From: Caulobacter sp. S45 | GTDB lineage: Bacteria > Pseudomonadota > Alphaproteobacteria > Caulobacterales > Caulobacteraceae | Reading direction: 5' to 3' | DNA: 34,339 nucleotides | Assembly: GCF_903642205.1 (NCBI RefSeq) | Contig: NZ_CAHJWH010000015.1 | Coordinates: 1-34,339, forward strand | Part shown: positions 15,501-23,777 of the stretch, piece after piece | Layout: the number at the start of each line of letters is the position of its first letter | Numbering within the stretch: position 1 is the first letter of the stretch | The notes under the pieces: model-generated | Database searches by the model: none | What the model saw: the letters and a program-made list of their open reading frames with translations, nothing else | What the model was told of the DNA's origin: nothing | Position numbers and translations under genes: made by a program

Positions 15501-16898
15501 ATGGCCGACTACATCGTGCGCGACATCTCCCTGGCCGGCTTCGGCCGCAAGGAGATCGACATCGCCGAGACCGAGATGCCCGGCCTGATGGCCGTGCGCG
15601 AGGAGTTCGGCCAAGACAAGCCGCTGCACGGCGCACGCGTCGCAGGCTCCCTGCACATGACCATCCAGACGGCGGTGCTGATCGAGACGCTGCAGGCGCT
15701 GGGCGCCGACATCCGCTGGGCGTCCTGCAACATCTTCTCCACCCAGGACCATGCCGCCGCCGCCATCGCCGCCACCGGCACCCCCGTCTTCGCCACCAAG
15801 GGCGAGACGCTGGAGGAGTACTGGGACTACGCCCACAAGATCTTCGAATGGGCCGACGGCGGCTATCCCAACCTGATCCTGGACGATGGCGGCGACGCAA
15901 CGCTGCTGTGCGTGCTCGGGCCCAAGGCGGAGAAGGACGTCAGCGTCATCTCCGACCCGCAGAACGAGGAGGAGGAGGCGCTGTTCGCGGTAATGAAGCG
16001 CTACCTGAAGGAGAAGCCCGGCTTCTATTCGGCGATCCGCGGCGCCATCAAGGGCGTGTCGGAGGAGACCACCACAGGCGTCCACCGCCTCTACCAGATG
16101 GCCACCAAGGGCGAGCTGCCCTTCCCCGCCATCAACGTCAACGACAGCGTCACCAAGTCCAAGTTCGACAATCTCTACGGCTGCCGCGAATCGCTGGTGG
16201 ACGCCATCCGGCGGGGCACCGACGTGATGCTGGCCGGCAAGGTGGCGGTGGTCTGCGGCTACGGCGACGTGGGCAAGGGCAGCGCCGCCTCGCTGCGCCA
16301 GGGCGGCGCGCGGGTGGTGGTCACCGAAATCGACCCGATCTGCGCCCTGCAGGCCGCCATGGAGGGCTACGAGGTCCAGACGCTGGACGACATGGCCGGC
16401 AAGTCGGACATCTTCGTCACCGCCACCGGCAACAAGGACGTGATCACGGTGGATCACATGCGGGCGATGAAGAACAACGCCATCGTCTGCAACATCGGCC
16501 ACTTCGACAGCGAGATTCAGGTCGCGGGGCTGAAGAACTTCAAGTGGGACGAGATCAAGCCCCAGGTCCACCACATCGAGTTTCCCGACGGCAAGAAGAT
16601 CATCCTGCTGTCGGAGGGCCGCCTGGTGAACCTCGGCAACGCCACGGGGCATCCGAGCTTTGTAATGAGCGCGTCGTTCACCAATCAGACCCTGGCCCAG
16701 ATCGAGCTATGGACCAATGTCGGCACAGGCCGCTACCAGAACCAAGTCTACACCCTGCCCAAGCACCTGGACGAGAAGGTGGCCATGCTCCACCTCGCTA
16801 AGCTGGGCGCAAGGCTGACCCTGCTGTCAAAGGCGCAGGCAGACTACATTGACGTGCCTGTACAAGGCCCCTTCAAGCCGGACCACTACCGATACTGA
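15501..16898 (+). CDS. ahcY: Adenosylhomocysteinase
   Basis: Cytoplasmic NAD-dependent hydrolase that splits S-adenosylhomocysteine to adenosine and homocysteine, relieving product inhibition of methyltransferases. The 465 residues match the long bacterial form. Visible landmarks are [27 protein letters not shown], the substrate-site [14 protein letters not shown], the NAD-binding [10 protein letters not shown], and the conserved C-terminus KPDHYRY. The ATG at 15501 is the family start. The preceding palindrome and promoter indicate dedicated control by methyl-cycle status. It converges with a small membrane-protein gene. Confidence 0.98.
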   Translation: MADYIVRDISLAGFGRKEIDIAETEMPGLMAVREEFGQDKPLHGARVAGSLHMTIQTAVLIETLQALGADIRWASCNIFSTQDHAAAAIAATGTPVFATKGETLEEYWDYAHKIFEWADGGYPNLILDDGGDATLLCVLGPKAEKDVSVISDPQNEEEEALFAVMKRYLKEKPGFYSAIRGAIKGVSEETTTGVHRLYQMATKGELPFPAINVNDSVTKSKFDNLYGCRESLVDAIRRGTDVMLAGKVAVVCGYGDVGKGSAASLRQGGARVVVTEIDPICALQAAMEGYEVQTLDDMAGKSDIFVTATGNKDVITVDHMRAMKNNAIVCNIGHFDSEIQVAGLKNFKWDEIKPQVHHIEFPDGKKIILLSEGRLVNLGNATGHPSFVMSASFTNQTLAQIELWTNVGTGRYQNQVYTLPKHLDEKVAMLHLAKLGARLTLLSKAQADYIDVPVQGPFKPDHYRY

Positions 16899-16911
16899 AG
16901 CGTCCGCTTGG

Positions 16912-16946
16912 GGCGCCCCTGTTGACGTCAACTAGGTAGGGGCGCC
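16912..16946. terminator. Hairpin between convergent ahcY and membrane-protein gene
   Basis: GGCGCCCCT (16912-16920) and AGGGGCGCC (16938-16946) form nine pairs. The loop holds GTTGACGTCAAC (16921-16932), itself a perfect 12-base palindrome that overlaps the stop codon of the convergent gene. A bidirectional terminator is likely, though no T run is present. Confidence 0.5.
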
Positions 16947-17383
16947 GGGGCGCGGGCCTGGCGCGGCTTGGCCTGCGACCTTCGCCAGGAACCGGCCAGT
17001 CCCGCAATTAAACACGCCACCATCGCATAGCTGAGCAGGTCGTTAATGAGGTAGTGAGCGGGGATCGACGGGCCGTCACCCACAAAGTCAAACGCCTGCA
17101 GGCACAACGCAATGCTCTGCAGGAGCATAGCGCCGCCGAGCCAGACGCTGCTAAATCGCAGAGCAATGAAGAGCAGGCCGGAGGCTAGCGCGAAGTCTAT
17201 TGCGCACATGCTCAATCCTGGAAATTTGGGGTAGGCGACAGCCATAAAGACATCGGCTGCGATATCAGCGATGAGTATCAGCAAGCTTCCATACTGCTCC
17301 GCACCAGCGCCGCGCCACCACGCCAGTAGGCAGATGCCAGCCAGGACGCTCGGTAAGCTCAGCCATATAAAAGCGTTGAACAT
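16928..17383 (-). CDS. Uncharacterised polytopic membrane protein
   Basis: No family recognised. The 151-residue product has four or five hydrophobic spans (about 5-22, 31-50, 58-75, 80-98 and 112-130) and a basic C-terminus rich in Arg, Ala and Pro, so it should be an inner-membrane protein. Its codons include more A/T-ending ones than those of its neighbours, a possible sign of recent arrival or weak expression. The ATG at 17383 follows a rho-independent terminator almost directly and has no Shine-Dalgarno, so translation may depend on read-through or a leaderless transcript. It converges with ahcY, and the stop lies within a hairpin. Confidence 0.6.
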   Translation of the reverse strand: MFNAFIWLSLPSVLAGICLLAWWRGAGAEQYGSLLILIADIAADVFMAVAYPKFPGLSMCAIDFALASGLLFIALRFSSVWLGGAMLLQSIALCLQAFDFVGDGPSIPAHYLINDLLSYAMVACLIAGLAGSWRRSQAKPRQARAPAPLPS

Positions 17384-17386
17384 AAC

Positions 17387-17419
17387 AAAAATGCGCCCCG
17401 ACCTTCGGCAGGGCGCATT
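17387..17419 (-). terminator. Rho-independent terminator of the 17454-17792 gene
   Basis: Read on the minus strand, AATGCGCCC and GGGCGCATT form a perfect nine-pair stem (17411-17419 with 17390-17398) and run into TTTTT (17391-17387). It lies about 35 bases after the stop of the helical-protein gene and ends only a few bases before the next start codon. Confidence 0.8.
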
Positions 17420-17453
17420 CTACTCGGAGAAAGTTAATTGTCTGAAAAATGGA

Positions 17454-17792
17454 TCAGCCGACTTGGCGAAGGTCCGAGGTGGTCAGCCGGGACTGCGCAG
17501 GCGGCTTGGGAGCCGCACCAGCCATGTTCGTGCGGATGCCGACGCGCAGCTTGGCGTCGTTGAGGTCGTGGTGGCAGGCCACCATGGCGGTGCGCGCCTG
17601 GCCGAGCGCGGCCAGCGCTGCGGTCGCCCTGGTGAAGGACTCGTCGGCGAAGACGGCGGAGACGCCGAGTTCCTGGCGCGCCTTCACCAGCTCGCCCACC
17701 AGCAGCGAGGCGTTGGCGATCGCCTGATCGATGGCGTCTTCCGTGGCGAACAACTTGTTGGCCACCTGTTGAGCGACGAGCGCGCGTTCCAT
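17454..17792 (-). CDS. Uncharacterised helical protein
   Basis: No family recognised with certainty. The 112-residue product starts MERALVAQQVANKLFATEDA and is almost wholly amphipathic helix to about residue 95, with a Pro-containing tail. There is no signal peptide or membrane span, so it is probably cytoplasmic. The ATG at 17792 is preferred because GGAGG lies five bases before it; an in-frame GTG six codons upstream overlaps that site. A clear terminator follows, so it is a single-gene unit. It is divergent from the hybrid kinase gene across about 180 bases. Confidence 0.7.
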   Translation of the reverse strand: MERALVAQQVANKLFATEDAIDQAIANASLLVGELVKARQELGVSAVFADESFTRATAALAALGQARTAMVACHHDLNDAKLRVGIRTNMAGAAPKPPAQSRLTTSDLRQVG

Positions 17793-17975
17793 GAAACCCT
17801 CCAACCTCACACGAGGTGATCAAGGTAAACATAAGCTTAAGCATTTCGCCAGCCTCATTTTCGCCCAGAACGCGATTTCGCTCTCCTGTGAGCTGAATGT
17901 GGCCGGAAAGCCACCGGGGCGGGAACGCGTGGTGCTTAAGCGAAGCGTTAGCACTCGCGAGGCTATCACCGGCCG

Positions 17976-19967
17976 ATGACCGCAGCTGATCCTGTAGCTG
18001 GAGCGCATACGCCGTCCCCGCCGGGCCGCCCGTCTCGCCATGCCCAGTCGCTGCAGGCGCGCATCACCGCCGCCATCCTGCTGACCGCGGTCGCGGTGCT
18101 CTTCGTCGGCTGCACCCTGTTCATGCTCGAGCAGCGCCACACCGAGCAGGCCGCCGACCACCGGGTCAGCCAGGGCTTGGCCGGCATCCTGGCCGCCAAC
18201 GAGGCCCAGCCGTTCGCGGCGGGCGATGACGCGCGGGTAGCCCGCGACCTGCAGGTGATGAGCTACTTCCCCCGGCTCGACTCCATAGAGGCGCGGGGCC
18301 CTCACGGTCACGCTGTGGTCTTCGCGCGCAGCCTGACACGCCTCCAGAAAGGGAAGAAGCTGTTCCAGGCGCCGTTGCGCTGGGACGGCAGGGTGGTCGG
18401 CGAGGTTGTGGTCAGCATCTCGCCGCCGTCCGGCGCGACAGCGCTCAGCCACTACCTGGCGATGGGGGGGGCGCTGTTCTTCGCCGCCACGGCCCTGGCG
18501 CTGTTCCTCGGCCGCTGGCTCGCCGCGCGGATCACCACGCCGGTGGCCAGGCTTTCCGAAGCCATGGAGGCGGTAGGCTCTAGCGGCGCGTTCCAGGTCC
18601 ATGTGGAACTCGACACCGCCGATGAGATCGGCCGGCTGACCCAGTGCTTTAATACGCTGATGTCGCGTCTGCACGTGAAGGACATGGCCCTGCGTCGCAC
18701 CCTGGCCGAGCTGGTGGAGGCCCGGGACGCGGCGGAGGCGGCCAATCTGGCCAAGTCACAGTTCCTCGCCAACATGAGCCACGAAATCCGCACGCCGCTG
18801 AACGGCGTCCTGGCCATGGCGCAAATCCTGGCCCGCAGCCCTCTGGAGCCCAGCCAGCGCGAGCAGGTGGACGTGATCCACGCCTCTGGCGAGACCTTGC
18901 TCAGCCTGCTCAACGACATCTTGGACGTCTCCAAGATCGAGGCCGGCAAGCTGGAGTTGGAGGTGGCCGACTTCGACGTCTGCAGCCTCGTTCAGGCCGC
19001 GGCCTCGGGCTTCGCCGCCGTGGCCGGGCGCAAGGGGCTCAAGCTGGATGTCGAAGTCGCGGACGACGCCCGAGACTGGCGGCAGGGCGACGCTGCGCGG
19101 CTGCGCCAGATCTTGAACAATTTCCTCTCCAACGCCCTGAAGTTCACCGAGGCGGGCTCGGTGCGCCTGCGCGTGTGGGGTGACGGCGCAGGGGGCGCTG
19201 AAGGCCTTCGCCTGACGGTGAGCGACACCGGCATGGGCATTCCCGCCGAGAAGGTCCCGCTGCTGTTCCAGAAGTTCACCCAGCTGGACGCCTCCACCAC
19301 GCGCCGCTTCGGCGGCACGGGCCTGGGCCTCGCCATCTGCCGCGAGCTGAGCGAGCTTATGGATGGGCGCGTGTGGGTCGAGAGTGAGCCTGGGCAGGGA
19401 TCGACCTTCGCGGTGCTCGTGCCGCTGCCGCGCGTCGCTGCGGCTGCTCAGGCGCCGATCCCGCGCGTGCAGTCGGAGACCGTCGCCCGCCCCCCGCTTC
19501 CTCCGCTCGATCCCATGGATGAGGCGGCGCCCGAGGCGCGCCCCGGGCCTGAAGTGGACGAAAGGGGCGCGCTGCGCGTGCTGGCCGCGGAGGACAACCC
19601 CACCAATCAGCTGGTGCTCACCACCATCATGCAGATCTTCGGGGTGGAGTTGACGCTCGCCAGCGACGGCCTGGAGGCGGTCGAGGCCTGGCGCGGTGGC
19701 CGCTTCGACGTCATCCTCATGGACATCCAGATGCCGCGCCAGGACGGGGTGGCGGCGACCCGCTCCATCCGCGCCGAGGAGGCGGCGAGCGGCCGCGCAC
19801 GCACGCCGATCCTGGCGCTCTCCGCCAACGCCCTCACGCACCAGGTGGAAGCCTACCTGGCCGCCGGCATGGACGGTCACGTGGCCAAACCCATCGAGCT
19901 GCCCAAGCTGCAGGCGGCGCTGGAGCAGGTGCTGGCCAGCGCCGATGAGGTCTGCATCGCCGCCTGA
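17976..19967 (+). CDS. Hybrid sensor histidine kinase/response regulator
   Basis: Membrane sensor kinase of 663 residues. Two membrane helices (about 30-51 and 161-182) flank a periplasmic sensor region of about 110 residues. A HAMP segment (about 183-235) leads to the HisKA domain with phospho-acceptor His269 in NMSHEIRTPLNG. The ATPase domain has the N box NNFLSNALKF near 381-390, DTGMGIP and GGTGLGLAI near 446-454. A Pro-rich linker joins the receiver domain with phospho-acceptor Asp583 in LMDIQMP. No HPt domain follows, so a separate phosphotransfer protein must receive the signal. The ligand is unknown. Codons near 18.46 kb include a run of eight G. Confidence 0.93.
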   Translation: MTAADPVAGAHTPSPPGRPSRHAQSLQARITAAILLTAVAVLFVGCTLFMLEQRHTEQAADHRVSQGLAGILAANEAQPFAAGDDARVARDLQVMSYFPRLDSIEARGPHGHAVVFARSLTRLQKGKKLFQAPLRWDGRVVGEVVVSISPPSGATALSHYLAMGGALFFAATALALFLGRWLAARITTPVARLSEAMEAVGSSGAFQVHVELDTADEIGRLTQCFNTLMSRLHVKDMALRRTLAELVEARDAAEAANLAKSQFLANMSHEIRTPLNGVLAMAQILARSPLEPSQREQVDVIHASGETLLSLLNDILDVSKIEAGKLELEVADFDVCSLVQAAASGFAAVAGRKGLKLDVEVADDARDWRQGDAARLRQILNNFLSNALKFTEAGSVRLRVWGDGAGGAEGLRLTVSDTGMGIPAEKVPLLFQKFTQLDASTTRRFGGTGLGLAICRELSELMDGRVWVESEPGQGSTFAVLVPLPRVAAAAQAPIPRVQSETVARPPLPPLDPMDEAAPEARPGPEVDERGALRVLAAEDNPTNQLVLTTIMQIFGVELTLASDGLEAVEAWRGGRFDVILMDIQMPRQDGVAATRSIRAEEAASGRARTPILALSANALTHQVEAYLAAGMDGHVAKPIELPKLQAALEQVLASADEVCIAA

Positions 19968-20006
19968 GCCTGCCCACGGTTCAGCGGCCTGGGCTTTACA
20001 TCTGGA

Positions 20007-20582
20007 TCAACGACACTGCGGAGCGCTCGCGGTGCCCCAGACCTCGTCCGCTCGCGCCCACCCTCTGGCGTGTCCGACCGACAACCGGCACCAGACGCCC
20101 TGGCACTCCTTCAGCTCGGCCATGGCGTGGCCGACCAGGGTGGCGACCGCAGGCGACGCGTCGTCCGGCCTGGCGTGCAAGGCGAGATCCTGAGGCTGGG
20201 TGCGCATCACGGTATGGCGCGCATCGGTGGTGCGGCCACGCACCCACGACAACGATCCGTCGGAGTCGCACACGCGCCGCCACTCCTCGGTCTCTGCCAC
20301 CACTTGAAGCGGCAAGCCCTTGACCCGATAGACCCACTTCACCGCATAGTCGTCGCCGGGTCCCACCCGAGCGTTCACCTTGTCGAACTTGGTGGAGACA
20401 TAGCGCGGGACGGGGAAGCCCGACGGCGTCTGCCGCCCGCCGGCCTGCCCTGCGGCGGGCTGCGGCGCCTGCGAATGACGCGAACAGGCGGCCGGACCCA
20501 CCGCCACCAGGGCGAGCAGGGCCGCCGCCCATTGGCCACCTCCGGCCGCTTTGCTACAGACCTTGGCCCCGAGCGTTCCCAC
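20007..20582 (-). CDS. Exported protein with tandem bacterial SH3-like domains
   Basis: A 191-residue envelope protein. Residues about 17-33 are hydrophobic and end in AAC, resembling a signal sequence, though Pro at -3 makes a lipoprotein uncertain. Two SH3-like repeats follow: one from YVSTKFDKVNARVGPGDDY to WVRGRTT, the other from LALHARPDDASP to GWARADEVWG, a layout seen in alphaproteobacterial SH3_4 proteins thought to bind cell-wall peptides. The only usable in-frame start is the GTG at 20582, leaving just 21 bases to the divergent dehydrogenase ATG. The second repeat has a Cys pair (KECQGVWC), and the C-terminus ends APQCR. Confidence 0.8.
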   Translation of the reverse strand: MGTLGAKVCSKAAGGGQWAAALLALVAVGPAACSRHSQAPQPAAGQAGGRQTPSGFPVPRYVSTKFDKVNARVGPGDDYAVKWVYRVKGLPLQVVAETEEWRRVCDSDGSLSWVRGRTTDARHTVMRTQPQDLALHARPDDASPAVATLVGHAMAELKECQGVWCRLSVGHARGWARADEVWGTASAPQCR

Positions 20583-20603
20583 ACGCTCTTTTCGTTCGCC
20601 CTG

Positions 20604-21590
20604 ATGCCCGATCGCAAGCTTAAAGTCGTCGTCACGCGCAAGTTGCCCGCTGCGGTGGAGGCCCGCATGCGCGAGCTGTTCGACGTGGAGCTGAACGCCG
20701 ACGACCGTGCGATGAGCGCGGACGCGCTGGCCGCGGCCGTTGCGCGGGCCGACGTGCTGGCTCCCACCGTCACCGACCGGATCGACGCAGGCGTTTTGGC
20801 CCAGGCGGGCCCGCAGCTGAAGCTGATCGCCAACTTCGGAGCGGGGTTCGAGCACATCGACGTGGCGTCGGCCAATGCGCGTGGGATCATCGTGACCAAT
20901 ACCCCGGGCGTCCTGACCGAGGACACCGCCGATATGGCCATGGCGCTCATCCTGGCGGTGCAGCGGCGGGTGGTGGAGGGCGCCAAGGCGCTTGAGGCGG
21001 GACGTTTCGAGGGCTGGACGCCCACCTGGATGATGGGCCGGCGCCTCCGCGGCAAGTCGCTGGGGGTCATCGGCATGGGCCGCATCGGACAAGCCCTCGC
21101 CCGCCGCGCCAAGGCCTTCGGCCTGTCGATCCACTATCACAACCGCCGGCCCATCCCCGGCCACATCGCCGAGGCGCTGGAGGCCACCCACTGGGAGAGC
21201 CTGGACCAGATGCTGGCCCGCATGGACGTGGTGTCGCTGAACTGCCCGCATACGCCGGGCACCTACCACCTGCTCTCGGCGCGCCGGCTGAAGCTGATGC
21301 CGCCCCACGCCATCCTGATCAACACCGCCCGGGGCGGGGTGGTGGACGAGGCGGCGCTGGCGGCACGGCTTGCCGAGGGCAGTCTGGCGGGGGCGGGGCT
21401 CGACGTCTACGAGAACGAGCCCCGCGTAGACCCGCGCCTGCTGAAGATGCCCAACGTGGTGCTCCTGCCCCATCTGGGCTCGGCCACGATCGAGGGGCGG
21501 GCCGAGATGGGCGACAAGGTGATCATCAACATCAAGGCCTTCCAGGACGGCCACCGGCCGCCGGACAGGGTGCTGCCCTCGATGCTGTAG
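20604..21590 (+). CDS. D-2-hydroxyacid dehydrogenase (glyoxylate/hydroxypyruvate reductase type)
   Basis: NAD(P)H-dependent reductase of 328 residues, probably reducing glyoxylate or hydroxypyruvate. It has NFGAGFEHIDV, the nucleotide-binding GVIGMGRIGQ near 151-160, the catalytic Arg243 in NTARGGVVDE, the Glu in VYENEP near 272, and the His in LLPHLGSAT near 290. The open frame continues far upstream, but the conserved sequence begins at the ATG at 20604. No Shine-Dalgarno precedes it, consistent with a leaderless message. Exact substrate and cofactor cannot be read. It is divergent from the SH3 protein gene and convergent with the DUF6481-like gene. Confidence 0.92.
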   Translation: MPDRKLKVVVTRKLPAAVEARMRELFDVELNADDRAMSADALAAAVARADVLAPTVTDRIDAGVLAQAGPQLKLIANFGAGFEHIDVASANARGIIVTNTPGVLTEDTADMAMALILAVQRRVVEGAKALEAGRFEGWTPTWMMGRRLRGKSLGVIGMGRIGQALARRAKAFGLSIHYHNRRPIPGHIAEALEATHWESLDQMLARMDVVSLNCPHTPGTYHLLSARRLKLMPPHAILINTARGGVVDEAALAARLAEGSLAGAGLDVYENEPRVDPRLLKMPNVVLLPHLGSATIEGRAEMGDKVIINIKAFQDGHRPPDRVLPSML

Positions 21591-21599
21591 GGCAACTCT

Positions 21600-21716
21600 T
21601 GATCCTTCCCCCTAGGGGAGCGGTACCGGTGGAGCTGGTGGAGGGGGCGCCGCCGACGCAATGCGTCGGCCCCCTCAGTCGACTTCGCCAACAGCTCCCC
21701 CAGCGGGGGAGCATTT
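21600..21716. repeat. Inverted repeat cluster between convergent genes
   Basis: CCCCCTAGGGGAGC at the left faces GCTCCCCCAGCGGGGG at the right. Inside, AGGGGGC..GCCGACGCA and TGCGTCGGCCCCCT form a strong central hairpin. It fills the whole junction between the dehydrogenase and the DUF6481-like gene and probably terminates both. Its GGAGCTGGTGGAGGGGGC segment is of a type widespread in Caulobacteraceae intergenic DNA. Confidence 0.65.
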
Positions 21717-21721
21717 GACCC

Positions 21722-22078
21722 TCAGCCGCGCGAGTACATCGACAGGCGCTGGGCGCGGCGGGACTGGGCGTCCATCTTCTGAAGCTGCTTGCGCTCCTTG
21801 CGCTCGGTGCGCTTGGCTTCGAGCATGGCCTGTTCGTCCTGCAGCAGGGCCAGTCGCGCGGCCTCCTCGGCGGCGGCGCGTTCGGAGCGATGGCGCTCCT
21901 TCTCCTCGACGCGCGCGATGCGCACCGCCTCGCGCTCCTGCTCGCGAAGGGTGGCGCGGTCCACGAGGGTCTCGGCGACGACTGTGGGCTTGGGCTTGAA
22001 GCGGGCGAGCATCGCCTTCTTGGCGTCCGCTGCGGCGGTGAGGCGATCGTTAAAACCAGGATTAGCCAGTTGCTTCAT
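21722..22078 (-). CDS. DUF6481-like charged coiled-coil protein
   Basis: A 118-residue cytoplasmic protein of unknown function. It opens MKQLANPGFNDRLTAAADAK and is then a nearly continuous highly charged helix rich in Arg, Glu and Ala from about 40 to 110, ending SRRAQRLSMYSRG. This matches my recollection of the DUF6481 family found in Caulobacterales and relatives; the assignment is by pattern only. Such charge and composition suit an RNA- or ribosome-associated protein, which is speculation. The leader of about 90 bases contains a GC hairpin (GGCGGG/CCGCCC). It converges with the dehydrogenase gene. Confidence 0.75.
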   Translation of the reverse strand: MKQLANPGFNDRLTAAADAKKAMLARFKPKPTVVAETLVDRATLREQEREAVRIARVEEKERHRSERAAAEEAARLALLQDEQAMLEAKRTERKERKQLQKMDAQSRRAQRLSMYSRG

Positions 22079-22216
22079 AAAACGTCCGGGATGTTCACGG
22101 GACAGGCCGCGGCCGGGCGGAAGCCCGCCGGCTGGCGATCTGGCGGCCGATATAGTGGAATTCCGGCTTTCCGGGAAGATGTCCGGCCGGGATTTCCCGC
22201 CTGAATCGCACGAGAG

Positions 22217-22987
22217 TCAGCTGAGCGTGGCTTCCAACTGGCGCGAGACCTGTTCCGCGGCCTCGCGATAGACGGGCGTTGCGCGGAACCCCGCAGGGCG
22301 CGGCAGGGCGGCGGCGACGGAGGTCTCAGCGGCCAGCCGCCCCGGGCCGCTGGTGAGCACGACCACGCGCGAGCCCATGTAGACCGCCTCCTCCACGCTG
22401 TGGGTGACGAAGACCACCGCCACGCCGGCGTCGAGCGCCAGGGTCAGCACGTCGTCGGCGAGGCGGCGGCGGGTGATCTCGTCCAGCGCCGCGAACGGTT
22501 CGTCGAGCAGCAGCAGGCGGGGATGAGTCACCAGGGCGCGGGCCAGGGCGACCCGCATCGCCATGCCGCCGGACAGCTGGACCGGCCGCAGCCGTGCGCT
22601 TTTCGCGAGACCGACTCTCTCCAGGGCTGCGGTCGCCCGGTCGGCGGAGTCCCGGGCGGGCGCCCCGGCCAGGCGGAGGGGCAGGGCGACATTGGCGCGG
22701 GCGTCCGACCAGGGGGCCAGGGTAGGCGCCTGGAACACTACCGCCGTCTCGCCGCGCCCAGGAGTGCGACGGACGACGCCACGGGTGGGCGGCTCGAGTC
22801 CAGCCAGCAGGCGCAGGGCTGTGGACTTGCCGCAGCCCGAGGGCCCCACCAGCGAGACCACGTCCCCGGCGAAAACCTCCAGGCTCAGCGGGCCGAGCGC
22901 ACGTCGGCCTCGGTAGTCGACCTCGACGCCCTCCAGGGCGGCGACGGACATAGGGCGGGTGGGGGCTGCCAGGGCTGCGCTGTCCAT
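22217..22987 (-). CDS. ABC transporter ATPase of the nitrate/sulfonate/taurine class (orphan)
   Basis: ATP-binding subunit of 256 residues. It has Walker A GPSGCGKST (48-56), Q loop VVFQAPTLAPW, signature LSGGMAMRVALARAL, Walker B LLLLDEPFAALD and the switch His in FVTHSVEEAVYMG. The EAVYMGSRVVVLTSGPGR segment is characteristic of SsuB/TauB/NrtD/ThiZ-type importers. No permease or binding protein lies beside it, so the transported substrate is unknown. It starts seven bases after the stop of the DUF72 gene and is likely co-transcribed and translationally coupled. Met13 is an alternative start. Confidence 0.9.
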   Translation of the reverse strand: MDSAALAAPTRPMSVAALEGVEVDYRGRRALGPLSLEVFAGDVVSLVGPSGCGKSTALRLLAGLEPPTRGVVRRTPGRGETAVVFQAPTLAPWSDARANVALPLRLAGAPARDSADRATAALERVGLAKSARLRPVQLSGGMAMRVALARALVTHPRLLLLDEPFAALDEITRRRLADDVLTLALDAGVAVVFVTHSVEEAVYMGSRVVVLTSGPGRLAAETSVAAALPRPAGFRATPVYREAAEQVSRQLEATLS

Positions 22988-22994
22988 GGTGCGA

Positions 22995-23777
22995 TTAGAG
23001 CCGGGCGATGAGCGCCCGGGCGGCGGCAGGCGCGCGTACCTTGGCTCCGTTGATCATGAAGATGAAGACATCGCGCCGCCCGGCGGAGCTGGCCGGTTTC
23101 GATAGGTAGTCCAGGCCGGTCGGCGCACCGCCCTCAGCCCAGGTCTTGGCCATTCCGGCGAAACGGTCGAGCTCAGCGGGGATGTAGCCCGTCTCCACGC
23201 CTTCCTTGGCATCTTCCAGGCGGGCGTAGACGAAGTTCGCCGTGGAATCGGCCAGCGATGGATATTTGGCGCTGTCGGCGAAGACGACCGCCGCACCGCG
23301 CTTGCGGGCCATGTCCACAAAGGCCGCGTTGCGGAAGCTCTCGTGGCGCACCTCCAGGGCATGGCGCAGCTTGCGGCCTGAGACCTCGTCTGGCAGCAGG
23401 TCCAGGAAGGCCGCCATGTCCTCCGGCTCGAAGCGCTTGGTCGGCATGAACTGCCACAGGATGGGGCCGAGCTTGTCGCCGAGCTCGGCCAGCCCGCTGC
23501 CCACGAACTTGGCCACCGACTCGCCCGCCTCGGCCAGCACCTTGCGGTTGGTGCAATAGCGCAGCGCCTTCACGCTGAAGACGAAGTCGTCCGGCGCCTC
23601 CGCCGCCCACTTGGCGAAGGTGGCTGGCGACTGGGTGCGATAGTAGGTGCCGTTCACTTCGATCGCCGTGACCTGGCGGGAGGCGTACTCCAGCTCACGC
23701 GCATGCGGCAGTTTCTCGGGAAAGAAGGTCCCGCGCCAAGGCTCGAAGGTCCAGCCGCCGATGCCGACCCTGATCAT
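22995..23777 (-). CDS. DUF72 family protein
   Basis: A 260-residue cytoplasmic protein of the DUF72 (YecE-like) TIM-barrel family, whose function is unsettled. Family landmarks are the opening IRVGIGGWTFEPWRGTFFP, TAIEVNGTYYRTQSPATFAKW, FSVKALRYCTN, WQFMPTKRF and ALEVRHESF. The true start is the ATG at 23777, with GGGAG six bases upstream; the frame stays open further left but without family sequence. It follows glutamate-cysteine ligase by 108 bases and precedes the ABC ATPase by seven. An 11-base complement of its ribosome binding region lies just after the gshA stop. Confidence 0.92.
   Translation of the reverse strand: MIRVGIGGWTFEPWRGTFFPEKLPHARELEYASRQVTAIEVNGTYYRTQSPATFAKWAAEAPDDFVFSVKALRYCTNRKVLAEAGESVAKFVGSGLAELGDKLGPILWQFMPTKRFEPEDMAAFLDLLPDEVSGRKLRHALEVRHESFRNAAFVDMARKRGAAVVFADSAKYPSLADSTANFVYARLEDAKEGVETGYIPAELDRFAGMAKTWAEGGAPTGLDYLSKPASSAGRRDVFIFMINGAKVRAPAAARALIARL

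Noticed and set aside
17922-17949. GGAAC and CGTT upstream of the hybrid kinase, resembling an EcfG promoter
   Set aside because: The spacer is 19 bases, whereas EcfG promoters use 16-17; both elements match but the distance does not.
17949-17957. TTAGCACTC, identical to one arm of the CIRCE operator of HrcA
   Set aside because: The required second arm GAGTGCTAA nine bases later is missing, so it is a chance half-site.
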